The notes: generated from the letters alone by a model not told the origin. A DNA stretch of 34,888 bases from Chitinophagaceae bacterium (GCA_947476485.1 CANJQU010000037.1:1-34888), one strand, 5' to 3'. Shown: positions 16,411 to 24,386, counted from the stretch's first letter. Made by a program: numbers and translations.

Positions 16411-17040
16411 ATGAGCACTCCAAAACATTTTGCCGAAAAGCTTTTGCAAATTAAGGCATTGCAGATCAACTTACAAAAACCATACACATGGGCATCGGGC
16501 TGGCACTCCCCTGTTTATTGCGACAACCGTAAAGTACTGTCATTCCCATATGTTCGCGATTTTGTAAAAAGCGAACTGGCCAATATTATTCTCGATAAAT
16601 TTCCGGATGCAGAAGTGATAGCCGGTGTTGCCACTGCAGGCATCGCCCATGGAGTTATGGCTGCCGATCTTTTAAAGCTGCCCTTCATATATGTTAGGGC
16701 AAAGCCTAAAGAACACGGCATGGGCAACCAGATAGAAGGCGTGTTGAAACCAGGTCAGAAAGTAGTGGTGGTAGAAGACCTTGTTTCTACGGGCAAAAGC
16801 AGCCTGCAGGTAGTAGACGTGCTGCGTGAGCAAGGAGCGGAAGTACTGGGCATGTGTGCCCTATTTACCTACGGTTTCCCGGTGGCTGATGAAGCATTTG
16901 AAAAGGCGGGGCTGCCGCTTTATACGATCAGTAACTACAAAGCCCTTATGGAAGTGGGTGAAGAACAAAAGCTTTTTGCGGCCGAGGAAAAAGCGACACT
17001 GGAACAATGGAGAGTAGATCCAGGCAATTGGAAACCCTAA
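16411..17040 (+). CDS. pyrE: Orotate phosphoribosyltransferase
   Basis: PyrE joins orotate and PRPP to make orotidine monophosphate in pyrimidine synthesis. From the ATG at 16411 the product has 209 residues, normal for the family. The orotate and PRPP site regions are seen as WASGWHSPVYCDNRKVLSFP, GVATAGIAHGVMAADLL, YVRAKPKEHGMGNQIEG, and the PRPP loop VVVVEDLVSTGKSSLQVV. The TTG at 16375, which would add 12 residues, lies in the promoter and is rejected. Confidence 0.96.
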   Translation: MSTPKHFAEKLLQIKALQINLQKPYTWASGWHSPVYCDNRKVLSFPYVRDFVKSELANIILDKFPDAEVIAGVATAGIAHGVMAADLLKLPFIYVRAKPKEHGMGNQIEGVLKPGQKVVVVEDLVSTGKSSLQVVDVLREQGAEVLGMCALFTYGFPVADEAFEKAGLPLYTISNYKALMEVGEEQKLFAAEEKATLEQWRVDPGNWKP

Positions 17041-17048
17041 CCCTTTAA

Positions 17049-17074
17049 CCCCAAACCCCTAAAGGGGCTTCACT
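17049..17074. repeat. Dispersed palindromic repeat, copy 1
   Basis: The 26-base unit runs CCCCAAACCCCTAAAGGGG then CTTCACT, with an inner hairpin CCCCT-AA-AGGGG-like core. An identical 26-base unit is at 30700-30725 and an inverted, slightly varied one at 17216-17238. It begins eight bases past pyrE. Confidence 0.75.
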
Positions 17075-17121
17075 GGTGAATATATCTTCTACTGGGAACC
17101 TTTCTTCATCTTCGTAATGAT

Positions 17122-17160
17122 AAAAAAAAACAGGATAGCCACCGACTATCCTATTTTTTT
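17122..17160. terminator. Bidirectional terminator between pyrE and pckA
   Basis: AGGATAG (17132-17138) pairs with CTATCCT (17146-17152), flanked by a run of A on the left and T on the right, so it can stop transcription from both convergent genes. Confidence 0.75.
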
Positions 17161-17215
17161 ATTCTCTTCAATACCAAAAGCTCAATATTTGAATTAGCCT
17201 TAAGCTTCATTCCCA

Positions 17216-17238
17216 AGTGAAGCCCCTTTAGGGGTTTG
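17216..17238. repeat. Dispersed palindromic repeat, inverted copy
   Basis: AGTGAAGCCCCTTTAGGGG followed by TTTG is the reverse complement of the repeats at 17049-17074 and 30700-30725. With copy 1 it flanks the pyrE/pckA terminator; it ends just before the pckA stop. Confidence 0.75.
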
Positions 17239-17241
17239 CGG

Positions 17242-18855
17242 TTACGCACTCACCAACACCACCGGTGCAGCAGAACGTATCTCATCATTTGCCTGATCTG
17301 CATATTTTGCAAAGTTCTTAACAAACAATTGAGCGAGTTCGTTAGCTTTCTTGTCATAAGCTTCTTTGTCAGCCCATGTATTGCGTGGCATCAATATTTC
17401 AGACGGAACGTTTGGAACGGCAGTAGGCGCCAGTATGCCAAATACCGAGTGCGGCTCATAAGTTGCGTTTGTAAGCTCACCGTTCATAGCTGCGGTGATC
17501 ATAGCACGTGTGTAGCTAAGTTTCATACGGTTACCTACACCATAGGAACCACCGCTCCAGCCGGTATTTATCAGCCACACATTTATTTCCTTATTGTCGT
17601 CCAGTTTCTTTCCAAGCAGCTCGGCATACTTTGTAGGATGGAGCGGCAGGAATACACGGCCAAAACAAGCCGAGAAAGTAGTTTGTGGTTCAGTAACGCC
17701 TACTTCTGTACCCGCAACCTTTGCAGTGTATCCGCTGATAAAGTGGTACATAGCCTGCGCCTTGGTGAGCTTGGATATAGGAGGTAAAATACCAAAAGCA
17801 TCACAGGTGAGGAAGAATATGTTTTTGGGTTGACCGCCGTAAGATGGTTCCTTTGAATTTGCAATAAAGTCAATCGGATATGCAGCACGGGTATTTTCAG
17901 TAATGCTTGCGTCGGTATAATCAACGGTCTGCGTTCCTGGCAGGAATTTAATGTTTTCAAGCAATGCGCCTGGTTTAATGGCAGCGAATATTTCCGGCTC
18001 CTTTTCAGCGCTGAGGTCTATACATTTCGCATAGCAGCCACCTTCAAAGTTGAAAACTGTCTTATCGGCCCAGCCATGCTCGTCATCACCTATCAGTGCG
18101 CGGTTAGGGTCTGCGCTAAGTGTTGTTTTACCAGTACCGCTCAATCCGAAGAAAAGGGCTACATCACCATTCTTACCTTCGTTGGCGGAGCAATGCATAC
18201 TCAGCACCTTGTGATCATGCGGCAAAATAAAGTTGAGTACGCCGAAAATGCCTTTCTTCATCTCACCGGTATATCCCGAACCACCGATCAATATGATCTT
18301 CCTGGTAAAGTTAACGATGGTGAAGTTTGCCTGGCGGGTGCCATCAAGAGCCGGATCAGCCTGGAAGCCCGGCGCCTGCAGTATCAGCCAGTCGTGTTTC
18401 TGATTTTCTATTTCAGTAGTTGTAGGACGAAGGAACAGGTCATTGCAGAACAGGTTAGCCCATGGAGTTTCGTTCACAACCAATACGTTAAGACGGTAGG
18501 TAGGATCTGCGCATGCGTAGGAATCCCGAACCCACACTTCCTTACCTTCCATATAAGCGCAGACCTTGGTATACAGCTTATCAAAAGTATCCGGAGCCAT
18601 CGGGATATTCACATCACCCCAATCCACGCTGTCCTGCGTTATTGCGTCCTTTACGGTAAACTTATCTTTCGGAGAACGTCCGGTAAATTTCCCCGTGCTC
18701 ACACACAGTGCACCGGTATCGTTCAGCACTCCCTGCCCAAGGGCAATTGTCTTTTTCACAAGGTCTTGTGGGGAAAGGTTCCAATGCGCAGTACCTACAT
18801 TAATACCCAGTTCAGACAAACTCACCGCTGGATTCTTTTTGCCAAATTCTTGCAT
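17242..18855 (-). CDS. pckA: Phosphoenolpyruvate carboxykinase (ATP)
   Basis: PckA converts oxaloacetate and ATP to phosphoenolpyruvate, CO2 and ADP, the entry step to gluconeogenesis. The 537-residue product has the usual length of the ATP-dependent family. Seen are the substrate-binding RSPKDKF (about 60-66), the P-loop kinase-1a motif GLSGTGKTTLSADPNR (237-252), the kinase-2 and metal site DDEHGW, and NTGWSGG near the C-terminus. It is convergent with pyrE across a bidirectional terminator. Confidence 0.97.
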   Translation of the reverse strand: MQEFGKKNPAVSLSELGINVGTAHWNLSPQDLVKKTIALGQGVLNDTGALCVSTGKFTGRSPKDKFTVKDAITQDSVDWGDVNIPMAPDTFDKLYTKVCAYMEGKEVWVRDSYACADPTYRLNVLVVNETPWANLFCNDLFLRPTTTEIENQKHDWLILQAPGFQADPALDGTRQANFTIVNFTRKIILIGGSGYTGEMKKGIFGVLNFILPHDHKVLSMHCSANEGKNGDVALFFGLSGTGKTTLSADPNRALIGDDEHGWADKTVFNFEGGCYAKCIDLSAEKEPEIFAAIKPGALLENIKFLPGTQTVDYTDASITENTRAAYPIDFIANSKEPSYGGQPKNIFFLTCDAFGILPPISKLTKAQAMYHFISGYTAKVAGTEVGVTEPQTTFSACFGRVFLPLHPTKYAELLGKKLDDNKEINVWLINTGWSGGSYGVGNRMKLSYTRAMITAAMNGELTNATYEPHSVFGILAPTAVPNVPSEILMPRNTWADKEAYDKKANELAQLFVKNFAKYADQANDEIRSAAPVVLVSA

Positions 18856-18889
18856 ACGTTATCTTTTTATGAAATAAAATATTAGGCGG

Positions 18890-18897
18890 CAAAAATA
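18890..18897 (-). promoter_or_regulatory. -7 element of pckA
   Basis: On the minus strand TATTTTTG (18897-18890) matches TAnnTTTG, 34 bases before the ATG at 18855. No TTG or TTTG is found at the -33 distance. Confidence 0.5.
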
Positions 18898-19001
18898 ATA
18901 CTAAAAGCTGTAATTGGGAGGTTATTTTTCTCCACATGTGTGAGGTACGTGTTCACTTTCGGCATGTATATAAATAATCTACCTTGAAAAAGTGTTCATC
19001 G

Positions 19002-19041
19002 CAAAAAAAAATCCCTCAGAACAATTGTTCATACCGGGATT
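19002..19041 (-). terminator. Terminator of the small lipoprotein gene
   Basis: Read on the minus strand, AATCCC (19041-19036) pairs with GGGATT (19015-19010), enclosing the palindrome GAACAATTGTTC (19030-19019), and is followed by a run of T (19010-19003). It sits about 40 bases past the stop of the 53-residue gene and upstream of pckA. Confidence 0.7.
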
Positions 19042-19080
19042 GGTGTTCGGATGCAATAATGCAATTAAATGGGAATGACC

Positions 19081-19242
19081 TTACCAGTCGCTATGACGGT
19101 GGCGGTGATGCCAGTTGTAATGCTTACGATGTACGTAATACGTCTTACGGTTGCGGTAACGTGTCCAACGTTCCTTGTAACAACTGGTCAGGTTGACCAG
19201 TAATAACAACAATGCAATTAATCGGAGTATCTTATATTTCAT
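19081..19242 (-). CDS. Tiny His/Arg/Tyr-rich lipoprotein
   Basis: A 53-residue reading frame on the minus strand (ATG at 19242-19240, TAA at 19083-19081) with no recognised family. The N-terminus has a positive start, a run of hydrophobic residues (LIALLLLLVNL) and a lipobox LTSC with Cys21, so it should be a lipoprotein. The mature 33 residues are unusually rich in Arg, His, Tyr and Trp (six His and six Arg; motifs HYNWHH and RHRHSDW), giving a strongly basic, potentially metal- or heme-binding tail (inference). A TACTTTTG promoter 13 bases upstream and a terminator downstream support a true gene. Confidence 0.7.
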   Translation of the reverse strand: MKYKILRLIALLLLLVNLTSCYKERWTRYRNRKTYYVHRKHYNWHHRHRHSDW

Positions 19243-19255
19243 AACAAGCTAAGTT

Positions 19256-19288
19256 CAAAAGTATTGAATCTTGTGATACTTCGGCCAA
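19256..19288 (-). promoter_or_regulatory. Promoter of the small lipoprotein gene
   Basis: On the minus strand TACTTTTG (19263-19256) fits the -7 pattern, with TTG at 19288-19286, 22 bases upstream, as a slightly distant -33. The ATG is 13 bases downstream. Confidence 0.55.
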
Positions 19289-19334
19289 TATCGGGCTTTT
19301 TTTTTTCTTTTTATAATCACGGGCAAAAATCAGA

Positions 19335-20636
19335 TCAGGCGGCCAGGCCAAACTCATCCTTTTTCTCAGCCGGTATCCTCGCCGATTGCGACAGCCTCAT
19401 AACATCAGCCAATATCATACACCACACAATAATGCACGGAACCGCCTTTATTTTATATACATATATAAAATGAGTTTTCACATACATGGGGAATACGTCT
19501 GTTGTGGCCAGGCAGGTAAATACGAAAACGAGCCAGAATAAAACGGTCCTCCATTTAGCCGACGGCATTGCAAAATACCAGATCGCCACACCGGCCACGG
19601 CAATAATAAATGTAGAAGACTCTGCCTTGTGGTTGAAAATAATGACCCACACCAGCATTGACGCAAGCACGAGTAACCTGAAAACCTGGTTGCTGTACAT
19701 TTTAAAACGGACAAAGGGCAGCAGGAATAAACCCATTCCGATCAGGGTCACGTACATCTTTACATTCTCAATGCCAAACCAGCTATAGAGCCAACCGGCG
19801 ACAGACAACCCACGCGCCGCAGCGGCATCTGCGATCATCAGGTTAGCCCAGTTCTGATACTGCCATACAAGTGTTTGAGGCGACGTAACCAATAGCGGCA
19901 GCGCAGCAAAGACGACGGTCCACAAAATGGAATACAAAATGAATTTAAACTTGCCCGGATAAAAAAGGAAGAAACAAAAACCGATGGCGCCATACACTTT
20001 AATATACATGGCAAGCACAAGCCAAAGCGTAGCCAGGACTACTTTCTTGTGTTCCATGCACCCGTAGGCAGCTATGATCAGTCCGCACATAAGACCGTTG
20101 CTCTGGTTGTTCTGGAGGCAGGTAAGCAGTTCCAGTGCAACGAACCATAAAATAAGACATTGTTTTCTGACACTGAAGGGCAGCAAACGGATAGCAAAGA
20201 ATACTGCTATGGCATTGAGTATATTCCATATCGAGAGGCCAATAACGTCCGGCAGGTAAGCGATACCACCCATAAATAAAGCAAAAGTGGGACTATACTT
20301 ATAAAAATCCCAATGCTCTGCGGGGTATAATCCATACAGATCGGTGCCATGAATAAGGTGAAACCAGGAATACTTGAAAATGACGTAGTTATTGTATTCT
20401 GTAAGCTGCCGGCCTATGAACTGGTTCATATATTCCGGCTTGTTCATTATATCTGCCGGAAATACCTTGGGCATGTGAAACATGTGCGTGCCCAATAATA
20501 TCCCCTGTACAGAAGCGATAATGGCCGCAGCAACAAACACAACCAGCAATGTGCCTGGTTTGAACAGTATGGCCCTTATTTTCTGAAGCATTGAATTGAT
20601 ATAACAGGCTAAAAGTACAGTTATACCTTTACTCAT
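19335..20636 (-). CDS. GT87-type (DUF2029) integral membrane protein, second of two
   Basis: A 433-residue polytopic membrane protein with about ten hydrophobic helices. The HWDFYKYSPTFALFMG, WNILNAIAVFF and NNQSNGLMCGLIIAA stretches match glycosyltransferase family 87 / DUF2029 proteins, which use polyprenyl-phosphate sugars on the outer side of the inner membrane. The exact sugar and acceptor are unknown. It is a paralogue of the gene just upstream. The ATGA overlap at 20633-20636 with that gene points to coupled translation; an internal start at MLQKIRAIL (16th residue) is possible. Confidence 0.75.
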   Translation of the reverse strand: MSKGITVLLACYINSMLQKIRAILFKPGTLLVVFVAAAIIASVQGILLGTHMFHMPKVFPADIMNKPEYMNQFIGRQLTEYNNYVIFKYSWFHLIHGTDLYGLYPAEHWDFYKYSPTFALFMGGIAYLPDVIGLSIWNILNAIAVFFAIRLLPFSVRKQCLILWFVALELLTCLQNNQSNGLMCGLIIAAYGCMEHKKVVLATLWLVLAMYIKVYGAIGFCFFLFYPGKFKFILYSILWTVVFAALPLLVTSPQTLVWQYQNWANLMIADAAAARGLSVAGWLYSWFGIENVKMYVTLIGMGLFLLPFVRFKMYSNQVFRLLVLASMLVWVIIFNHKAESSTFIIAVAGVAIWYFAMPSAKWRTVLFWLVFVFTCLATTDVFPMYVKTHFIYVYKIKAVPCIIVWCMILADVMRLSQSARIPAEKKDEFGLAA

Positions 20637-21859
20637 CCAACAATGAACGCAGAAGTTTGGCCCGGATGACTTTGTTTCCTCATCGTCATGAGTTCAAACC
20701 AGGTGATGCACCACACCAGGATACACGGTACGGCCTTTATGGCATAGGGTACAAAAAAATGATCAATAAGATATGGAGAGAAAAGGTCAGTTGGCGATAA
20801 GCAGGTAAAAATAAACACGAGCGCCATTGCCATCATCTGTCCCTTTTTCATAAAGACACCCGATGCACCCGCGGATCGCGCAAAATACCATACCCCTACC
20901 CCGGCAACAGCTATGATATAAGTAGGCGATTCGGCCATATGGCTGAAAATGACGACCCATATGAGCATTGATGCCAGTATGCGCATTCTGAACAACGGAT
21001 CATTATACAGACTCCGTCTGCCGAACGGCAACAGGAACAAAACAATACCTGCTACACTCACTATCCCCTTCCCGATGGTAATGCCAAACCAGGTATGCAG
21101 CCACCCCATCACCGACAAGCCACAACGAATTGACTGATCCTCCAGCAACACATCACCCCAGTTACCATACTGCCATACAAGCGTCTGAACCGGCAGCACG
21201 CCAAGCGGTAGTAAAGCAAATATCAACGTCCACACGATAGTGTATCCGGCGAATTTTATTTTACCAGGATAGAAGAGAACCAGGCACAAGCCTATTCCTC
21301 CATACACTTTAATAAATGTGGCTATCACAATGCACAAAGTTGCCACGCCGACCCGCCGGCGTTCCATGCATGCAAATGCTGCGATCATAAGACCCGCAAC
21401 GAGACCATTGCTCTGTGCATTTTGAACCGAGGTTAACATCTCAACCAAAACAAACCAAAACAGCAGACTCATCTTTTCCTTCTTCATAGGCAGCAGGCGT
21501 ACGGCCGAAAAGAAAACAATAACGTTCAGCAGGTTCCAGGTACAAAGCCCTACAACATCCGGCAAATAAGCAAAGGCAGACATGGCAAGCGCAAATGCAG
21601 GACTGTACTTAAACCGATCCCACTGCTCGGATGGAAAGGACGCGTAGAGGTTTTTACCATCAACCAGGTGGAAAAAGGATTGACGGAAAATGATGTAATT
21701 ATTGTAATCGGTATAGACGAAGTCGCCGCAGGCGTGGGTGCCAATGATCACCGATTGAATGCTCGCTGCAATAGCAACGATTACGTAAACAGCTAAAAGA
21801 GTGCGCTGATTCTGAAGCAAGCCGCGGGCAGCCGGCCGCCAGGCAGAGGAGTTCAACAT
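20633..21859 (-). CDS. GT87-type (DUF2029) integral membrane protein, first of two
   Basis: A 408-residue polytopic membrane protein and tandem paralogue of the next gene. The pair shares YNNYIIF/YNNYVIF, FFHLVDGKNLY/WFHLIHGTDLY, WDRFKYSPAFAL/WDFYKYSPTFAL, the central NAQSNGL/NNQSNGL and AIKAVPCILVWC/KIKAVPCIIVWC. The family (GT87/DUF2029) transfers sugars from polyprenyl-phosphate donors. It begins 111 bases after the thiolase stop on the same strand, with an inverted repeat in that gap, so transcription may be separate. Confidence 0.75.
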   Translation of the reverse strand: MLNSSAWRPAARGLLQNQRTLLAVYVIVAIAASIQSVIIGTHACGDFVYTDYNNYIIFRQSFFHLVDGKNLYASFPSEQWDRFKYSPAFALAMSAFAYLPDVVGLCTWNLLNVIVFFSAVRLLPMKKEKMSLLFWFVLVEMLTSVQNAQSNGLVAGLMIAAFACMERRRVGVATLCIVIATFIKVYGGIGLCLVLFYPGKIKFAGYTIVWTLIFALLPLGVLPVQTLVWQYGNWGDVLLEDQSIRCGLSVMGWLHTWFGITIGKGIVSVAGIVLFLLPFGRRSLYNDPLFRMRILASMLIWVVIFSHMAESPTYIIAVAGVGVWYFARSAGASGVFMKKGQMMAMALVFIFTCLSPTDLFSPYLIDHFFVPYAIKAVPCILVWCITWFELMTMRKQSHPGQTSAFIVG

Positions 21860-21890
21860 GATAGGGTCTATAGAGGTTTATATATAAAAA

Positions 21891-21952
21891 GGTTGGCAAT
21901 CTACAACCGGAAAAACATCTGTTATGTTATACCCAATTGTAAATTGCCAACC
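21891..21952. repeat. Inverted repeat between thiolase and the GT87 genes
   Basis: GGTTGGCAAT (21891-21900) is perfectly mirrored by ATTGCCAACC (21943-21952) across 42 bases. ATTGCCAACC recurs at 25637-25646 in the rpsF leader. It lies between the thiolase stop and the GT87 start. Confidence 0.5.
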
Positions 21953-21970
21953 GAAAAATTGCTAACTCAA

Positions 21971-23149
21971 TTACATCAGTTCTATCACCACTGCACTTGC
22001 ACCGCCACCGCCGTTGCAAATGCCCGCCGCACCGTACTTGCCGCCGTTCTGGCGAAGTACGCTTATCAGCGTGGTAATAATGCGCGCACCACTGGCTCCT
22101 AATGGATGACCCAATGCTACTGCGCCGCCATTTACATTTACCTGTTCTGGTTTCAGGTTCATCTTCTGCATATTCACGATGCCCACCGTACTGAATGCTT
22201 CATTCAGCTCGTAATAGTTGATATCTTCCATCTTCAAACCTGCCTTGGCAACTGCCTTTGGCACGGCCAACGACGGAGAAGTAGTGAACCACTCAGGCGC
22301 CTGCTCGGCATCTGCATATCCGATCAGCTTTGCGATCGGTTTGATACCCAGCTCATCTGCCTTTTCCTTGCTCATCAGCACCAGCGCTGCAGCGCCGTCA
22401 TTCATTGTGCTGCTGTTTGCCGCAGTTGCAGTGCCTTCCTTGCTGAAAGCAGGGCGCAGACCCGCAATCTTATCAAACTTCACATTCCATGGATCTTCGT
22501 CTTTACTGACTTTTATTGCATCGCCTTTTTTCTGAGGCACTTCCACCGGTACTATTTCGCTATCGAACTTACCGGCATCCCATGCAGCCTGGCTGCGCTT
22601 GTAGCTGGTTATTGCAAATTCGTCCTGCGCTTCGCGGCTTATGTTGCATTCCTTTGCACAAAGGTCTGCAGCGTTGCCCATGGCGTAGTTATGGTATACA
22701 TCAGTAAGGCCATCTTTCGCCAGTCCATCTATTAACGTCACGTCGCCATACTTATTGCCCCAGCGTATGCTGGTGTTGTAGAAAGGCACATTGCTCATGC
22801 TCTCCATACCACCTGCTACTACCACATCATTGTCACCAAGCATAATGCTTTGCGCACCCTGCATTACAGCCTTCATGCCGCTGGCACACACCTTGTTTAT
22901 GGTAGTACACGGCACATTGTCCGGCACACCGGCAAAACGTGCAGCCTGCCGTGCAGGTGCCTGTCCCAGGTTGGCCTGCATTACGCTGCCCATAAGTACT
23001 TCATTTACTTTGTCTGCACTTACTCCTGCGCGCTCTAAAGCGCCCTTGATTGCTATCGATCCAAGCCTGGTTGCAGAAAAATCCTTCAATGCTCCACCCC
23101 ATGCGCCTATTGGTGTACGCACAGCGGAGACTATATATACTTCTTTCAT
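21971..23149 (-). CDS. Acetyl-CoA C-acetyltransferase (thiolase)
   Basis: Thiolase that joins two acetyl-CoA units or splits acetoacetyl-CoA. The 392-residue length is standard. The catalytic residues are all present: nucleophile Cys88 in NKVCASGMKA, His348 in GHPLGASGARI, and Cys378 in CNGGGGASA. Signatures of acetyl-CoA-specific thiolases (GGMESMSNVPFY, PEWFTTSPSLA) are seen. Whether it serves fatty-acid breakdown or biosynthesis of acetoacetyl-CoA is not shown by its neighbours. It has its own TACCTTTG promoter. Confidence 0.95.
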   Translation of the reverse strand: MKEVYIVSAVRTPIGAWGGALKDFSATRLGSIAIKGALERAGVSADKVNEVLMGSVMQANLGQAPARQAARFAGVPDNVPCTTINKVCASGMKAVMQGAQSIMLGDNDVVVAGGMESMSNVPFYNTSIRWGNKYGDVTLIDGLAKDGLTDVYHNYAMGNAADLCAKECNISREAQDEFAITSYKRSQAAWDAGKFDSEIVPVEVPQKKGDAIKVSKDEDPWNVKFDKIAGLRPAFSKEGTATAANSSTMNDGAAALVLMSKEKADELGIKPIAKLIGYADAEQAPEWFTTSPSLAVPKAVAKAGLKMEDINYYELNEAFSTVGIVNMQKMNLKPEQVNVNGGAVALGHPLGASGARIITTLISVLRQNGGKYGAAGICNGGGGASAVVIELM

Positions 23150-23167
23150 AAAAAAAATTTAGTGGCG

Positions 23168-23175
23168 CAAAGGTA
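23168..23175 (-). promoter_or_regulatory. -7 element of the thiolase gene
   Basis: On the minus strand TACCTTTG (23175-23168) matches TAnnTTTG. The ATG at 23149 lies 18 bases downstream. No -33 TTG is seen. Confidence 0.5.
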
Positions 23176-23281
23176 GGGAAAAGCACATTAGTGCGATATG
23201 CTTTGTATGAATTGTTCACTCAGTGTTAATTACGATGAACCGGCGCAGGCAGCTAACGCCTCAGAATATCCCTTTTCTAAC

Positions 23282-23542
23282 TCAAGAATAATGCCCGTGA
23301 CAACTACAGATGTAAATTATGTCTTTTTCGATTTTGTATATCAACCTGTGTTCATCAGTTATTCTGCGTGACCAATAACCTTTAAAATTTCCTTTTAGAG
23401 GCTCGGGCTTACCCAGACCTTTAAATAAATTCCTGTCTATATCAATAATTAGTTTGTTGATCTTATCAAAGATGTCATCATTGGCCTTAGCCCAATCTAC
23501 ATAGTCCAGATAAGCGGAAGATTCAAATTGAATGGGTTTCAT
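23282..23542 (-). CDS. yoeB: YoeB/Txe-family ribosome-dependent mRNA interferase toxin
   Basis: An 86-residue toxin whose length and sequence match the Txe/YoeB family, which cleaves mRNA at the ribosomal A site. The residues aligned with the E. coli catalytic set are present: Glu47 in GKPEPLKG, Arg66 in DEHRLIYK, His84 and Tyr85 at the end. WSRRITDEHRL is strongly conserved. It begins inside the end of the upstream small gene (4-base overlap), as expected for a toxin-antitoxin pair. Confidence 0.9.
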   Translation of the reverse strand: MKPIQFESSAYLDYVDWAKANDDIFDKINKLIIDIDRNLFKGLGKPEPLKGNFKGYWSRRITDEHRLIYKIEKDIIYICSCHGHYS

Positions 23543-23799
23543 TTGATACCTGAGAGGACTTTCGATAACTGTATGAATTCACTACCTGTAAAGGAGACAT
23601 TGTTCTTATCAATGTTTTTAATTGCTTTTTCAATTCGCAATTTCATTTCTTCCGGCGTTTCATCACGTAATGATTTCTTTTTGGGAGTTGAAAAACTAAT
23701 AGTTATCTCTTTAGCATTAATAGCCTGGAAATATTTTCTCAAGCCCTCCACCAATGTAGGCTGCAATTCATTGGTTTTTATTTTTATCGACTGTTCCAT
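23539..23799 (-). CDS. Putative antitoxin of the YoeB toxin, unrecognised family
   Basis: An 86-residue small protein upstream of yoeB with an ATGA overlap at 23539-23542. It does not look like the usual YefM/Phd antitoxin. The N-terminus (MEQSIKIKTNELQPTLVEGLRKYFQ) could be a strand-helix unit, and the middle holds a Lys-rich PKKKSLRDETPEEM stretch. The rest (KLRIEKAIKNIDKNN) is predicted helical, a common form for the toxin-binding arm. Its role is inferred from position only. It has its own TAACTTTG promoter. Confidence 0.65.
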   Translation of the reverse strand: MEQSIKIKTNELQPTLVEGLRKYFQAINAKEITISFSTPKKKSLRDETPEEMKLRIEKAIKNIDKNNVSFTGSEFIQLSKVLSGIK

Positions 23800-23806
23800 T
23801 GCACAA

Positions 23807-23814
23807 CAAAGTTA
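23807..23814 (-). promoter_or_regulatory. -7 element of the yoeB module
   Basis: On the minus strand TAACTTTG (23814-23807) fits TAnnTTTG, 7 bases ahead of the antitoxin ATG at 23799. Confidence 0.5.
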
Positions 23815-23850
23815 TTAAAAAAACATGATGTCTGCCCTGCACAACGTTTA

Positions 23851-24342
23851 TTACCTGTTCAAAAAATACTCGCGGAATTCCATCATCTCAGAAAGCTCAG
23901 TTTCAATATATTTTTCAAATAATTTATCTCCAACCTGGGAGCGCAATGCAGAGATACTGACATCTATCAAGCGCAGTCCGTCAGTAGTAAGGAGGATATT
24001 CTCATATGTTACACATCTGTGCACAAATCCAGCCTCATGCAATTGTTTCATCTGGCCTTCAAATACTTCCCACCAAAGTTCGCACTGCGCCACTTCATAA
24101 GTGGTGTAATCTATGGCATCTATATACTCCATCACAAGCATTTCAGCCTGCAATGATTCGTCAAAATCCAGCCGCACAAACTTTGAGACAAGGCCATTCA
24201 CGTTATTTGCGAACTTCATTTTTTCGGCTTGCGAGCCAATCTCCGTTCGCGTTTCGCGAGTAAACAGTTTTGCTACTTCCGTTTCAGAAAGAGCGACTAT
24301 TTTGTTATTGATACCCGAATGAAGGAGTTGTGGATATTTCAT
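23851..24342 (-). CDS. Miniature protein-kinase-like protein lacking the catalytic Asp
   Basis: A 163-residue protein whose motifs line up with the protein-kinase/Bud32-RIO fold: Lys25 in EVAKLF (ATP-binding Lys), Glu40 (helix C), the hinge stretch MLVMEYIDA at about 68-76, a catalytic loop HRCVTYENILL at 108-118, and LIDVS at 125-129 in place of DFG. The HRD Asp is Cys110, while Asn115 and Asp127 are kept. There is almost no C-lobe after Asp127 and no Gly-rich loop is seen. It is thus a probable pseudokinase or a much-reduced kinase-like protein. It lies between the rplI terminator and the yoeB module. Confidence 0.65.
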   Translation of the reverse strand: MKYPQLLHSGINNKIVALSETEVAKLFTRETRTEIGSQAEKMKFANNVNGLVSKFVRLDFDESLQAEMLVMEYIDAIDYTTYEVAQCELWWEVFEGQMKQLHEAGFVHRCVTYENILLTTDGLRLIDVSISALRSQVGDKLFEKYIETELSEMMEFREYFLNR

Positions 24343-24386
24343 ATTTTGCTCATTAAGTTAATGAAAGTTGAAGATTCTCCATTCAA

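Noticed and set aside
18984-19196. A plus-strand frame of 70 codons antisense to the small lipoprotein
   Set aside because: The minus-strand lipoprotein has a signal peptide, lipobox, promoter and terminator; the plus-strand frame has none.
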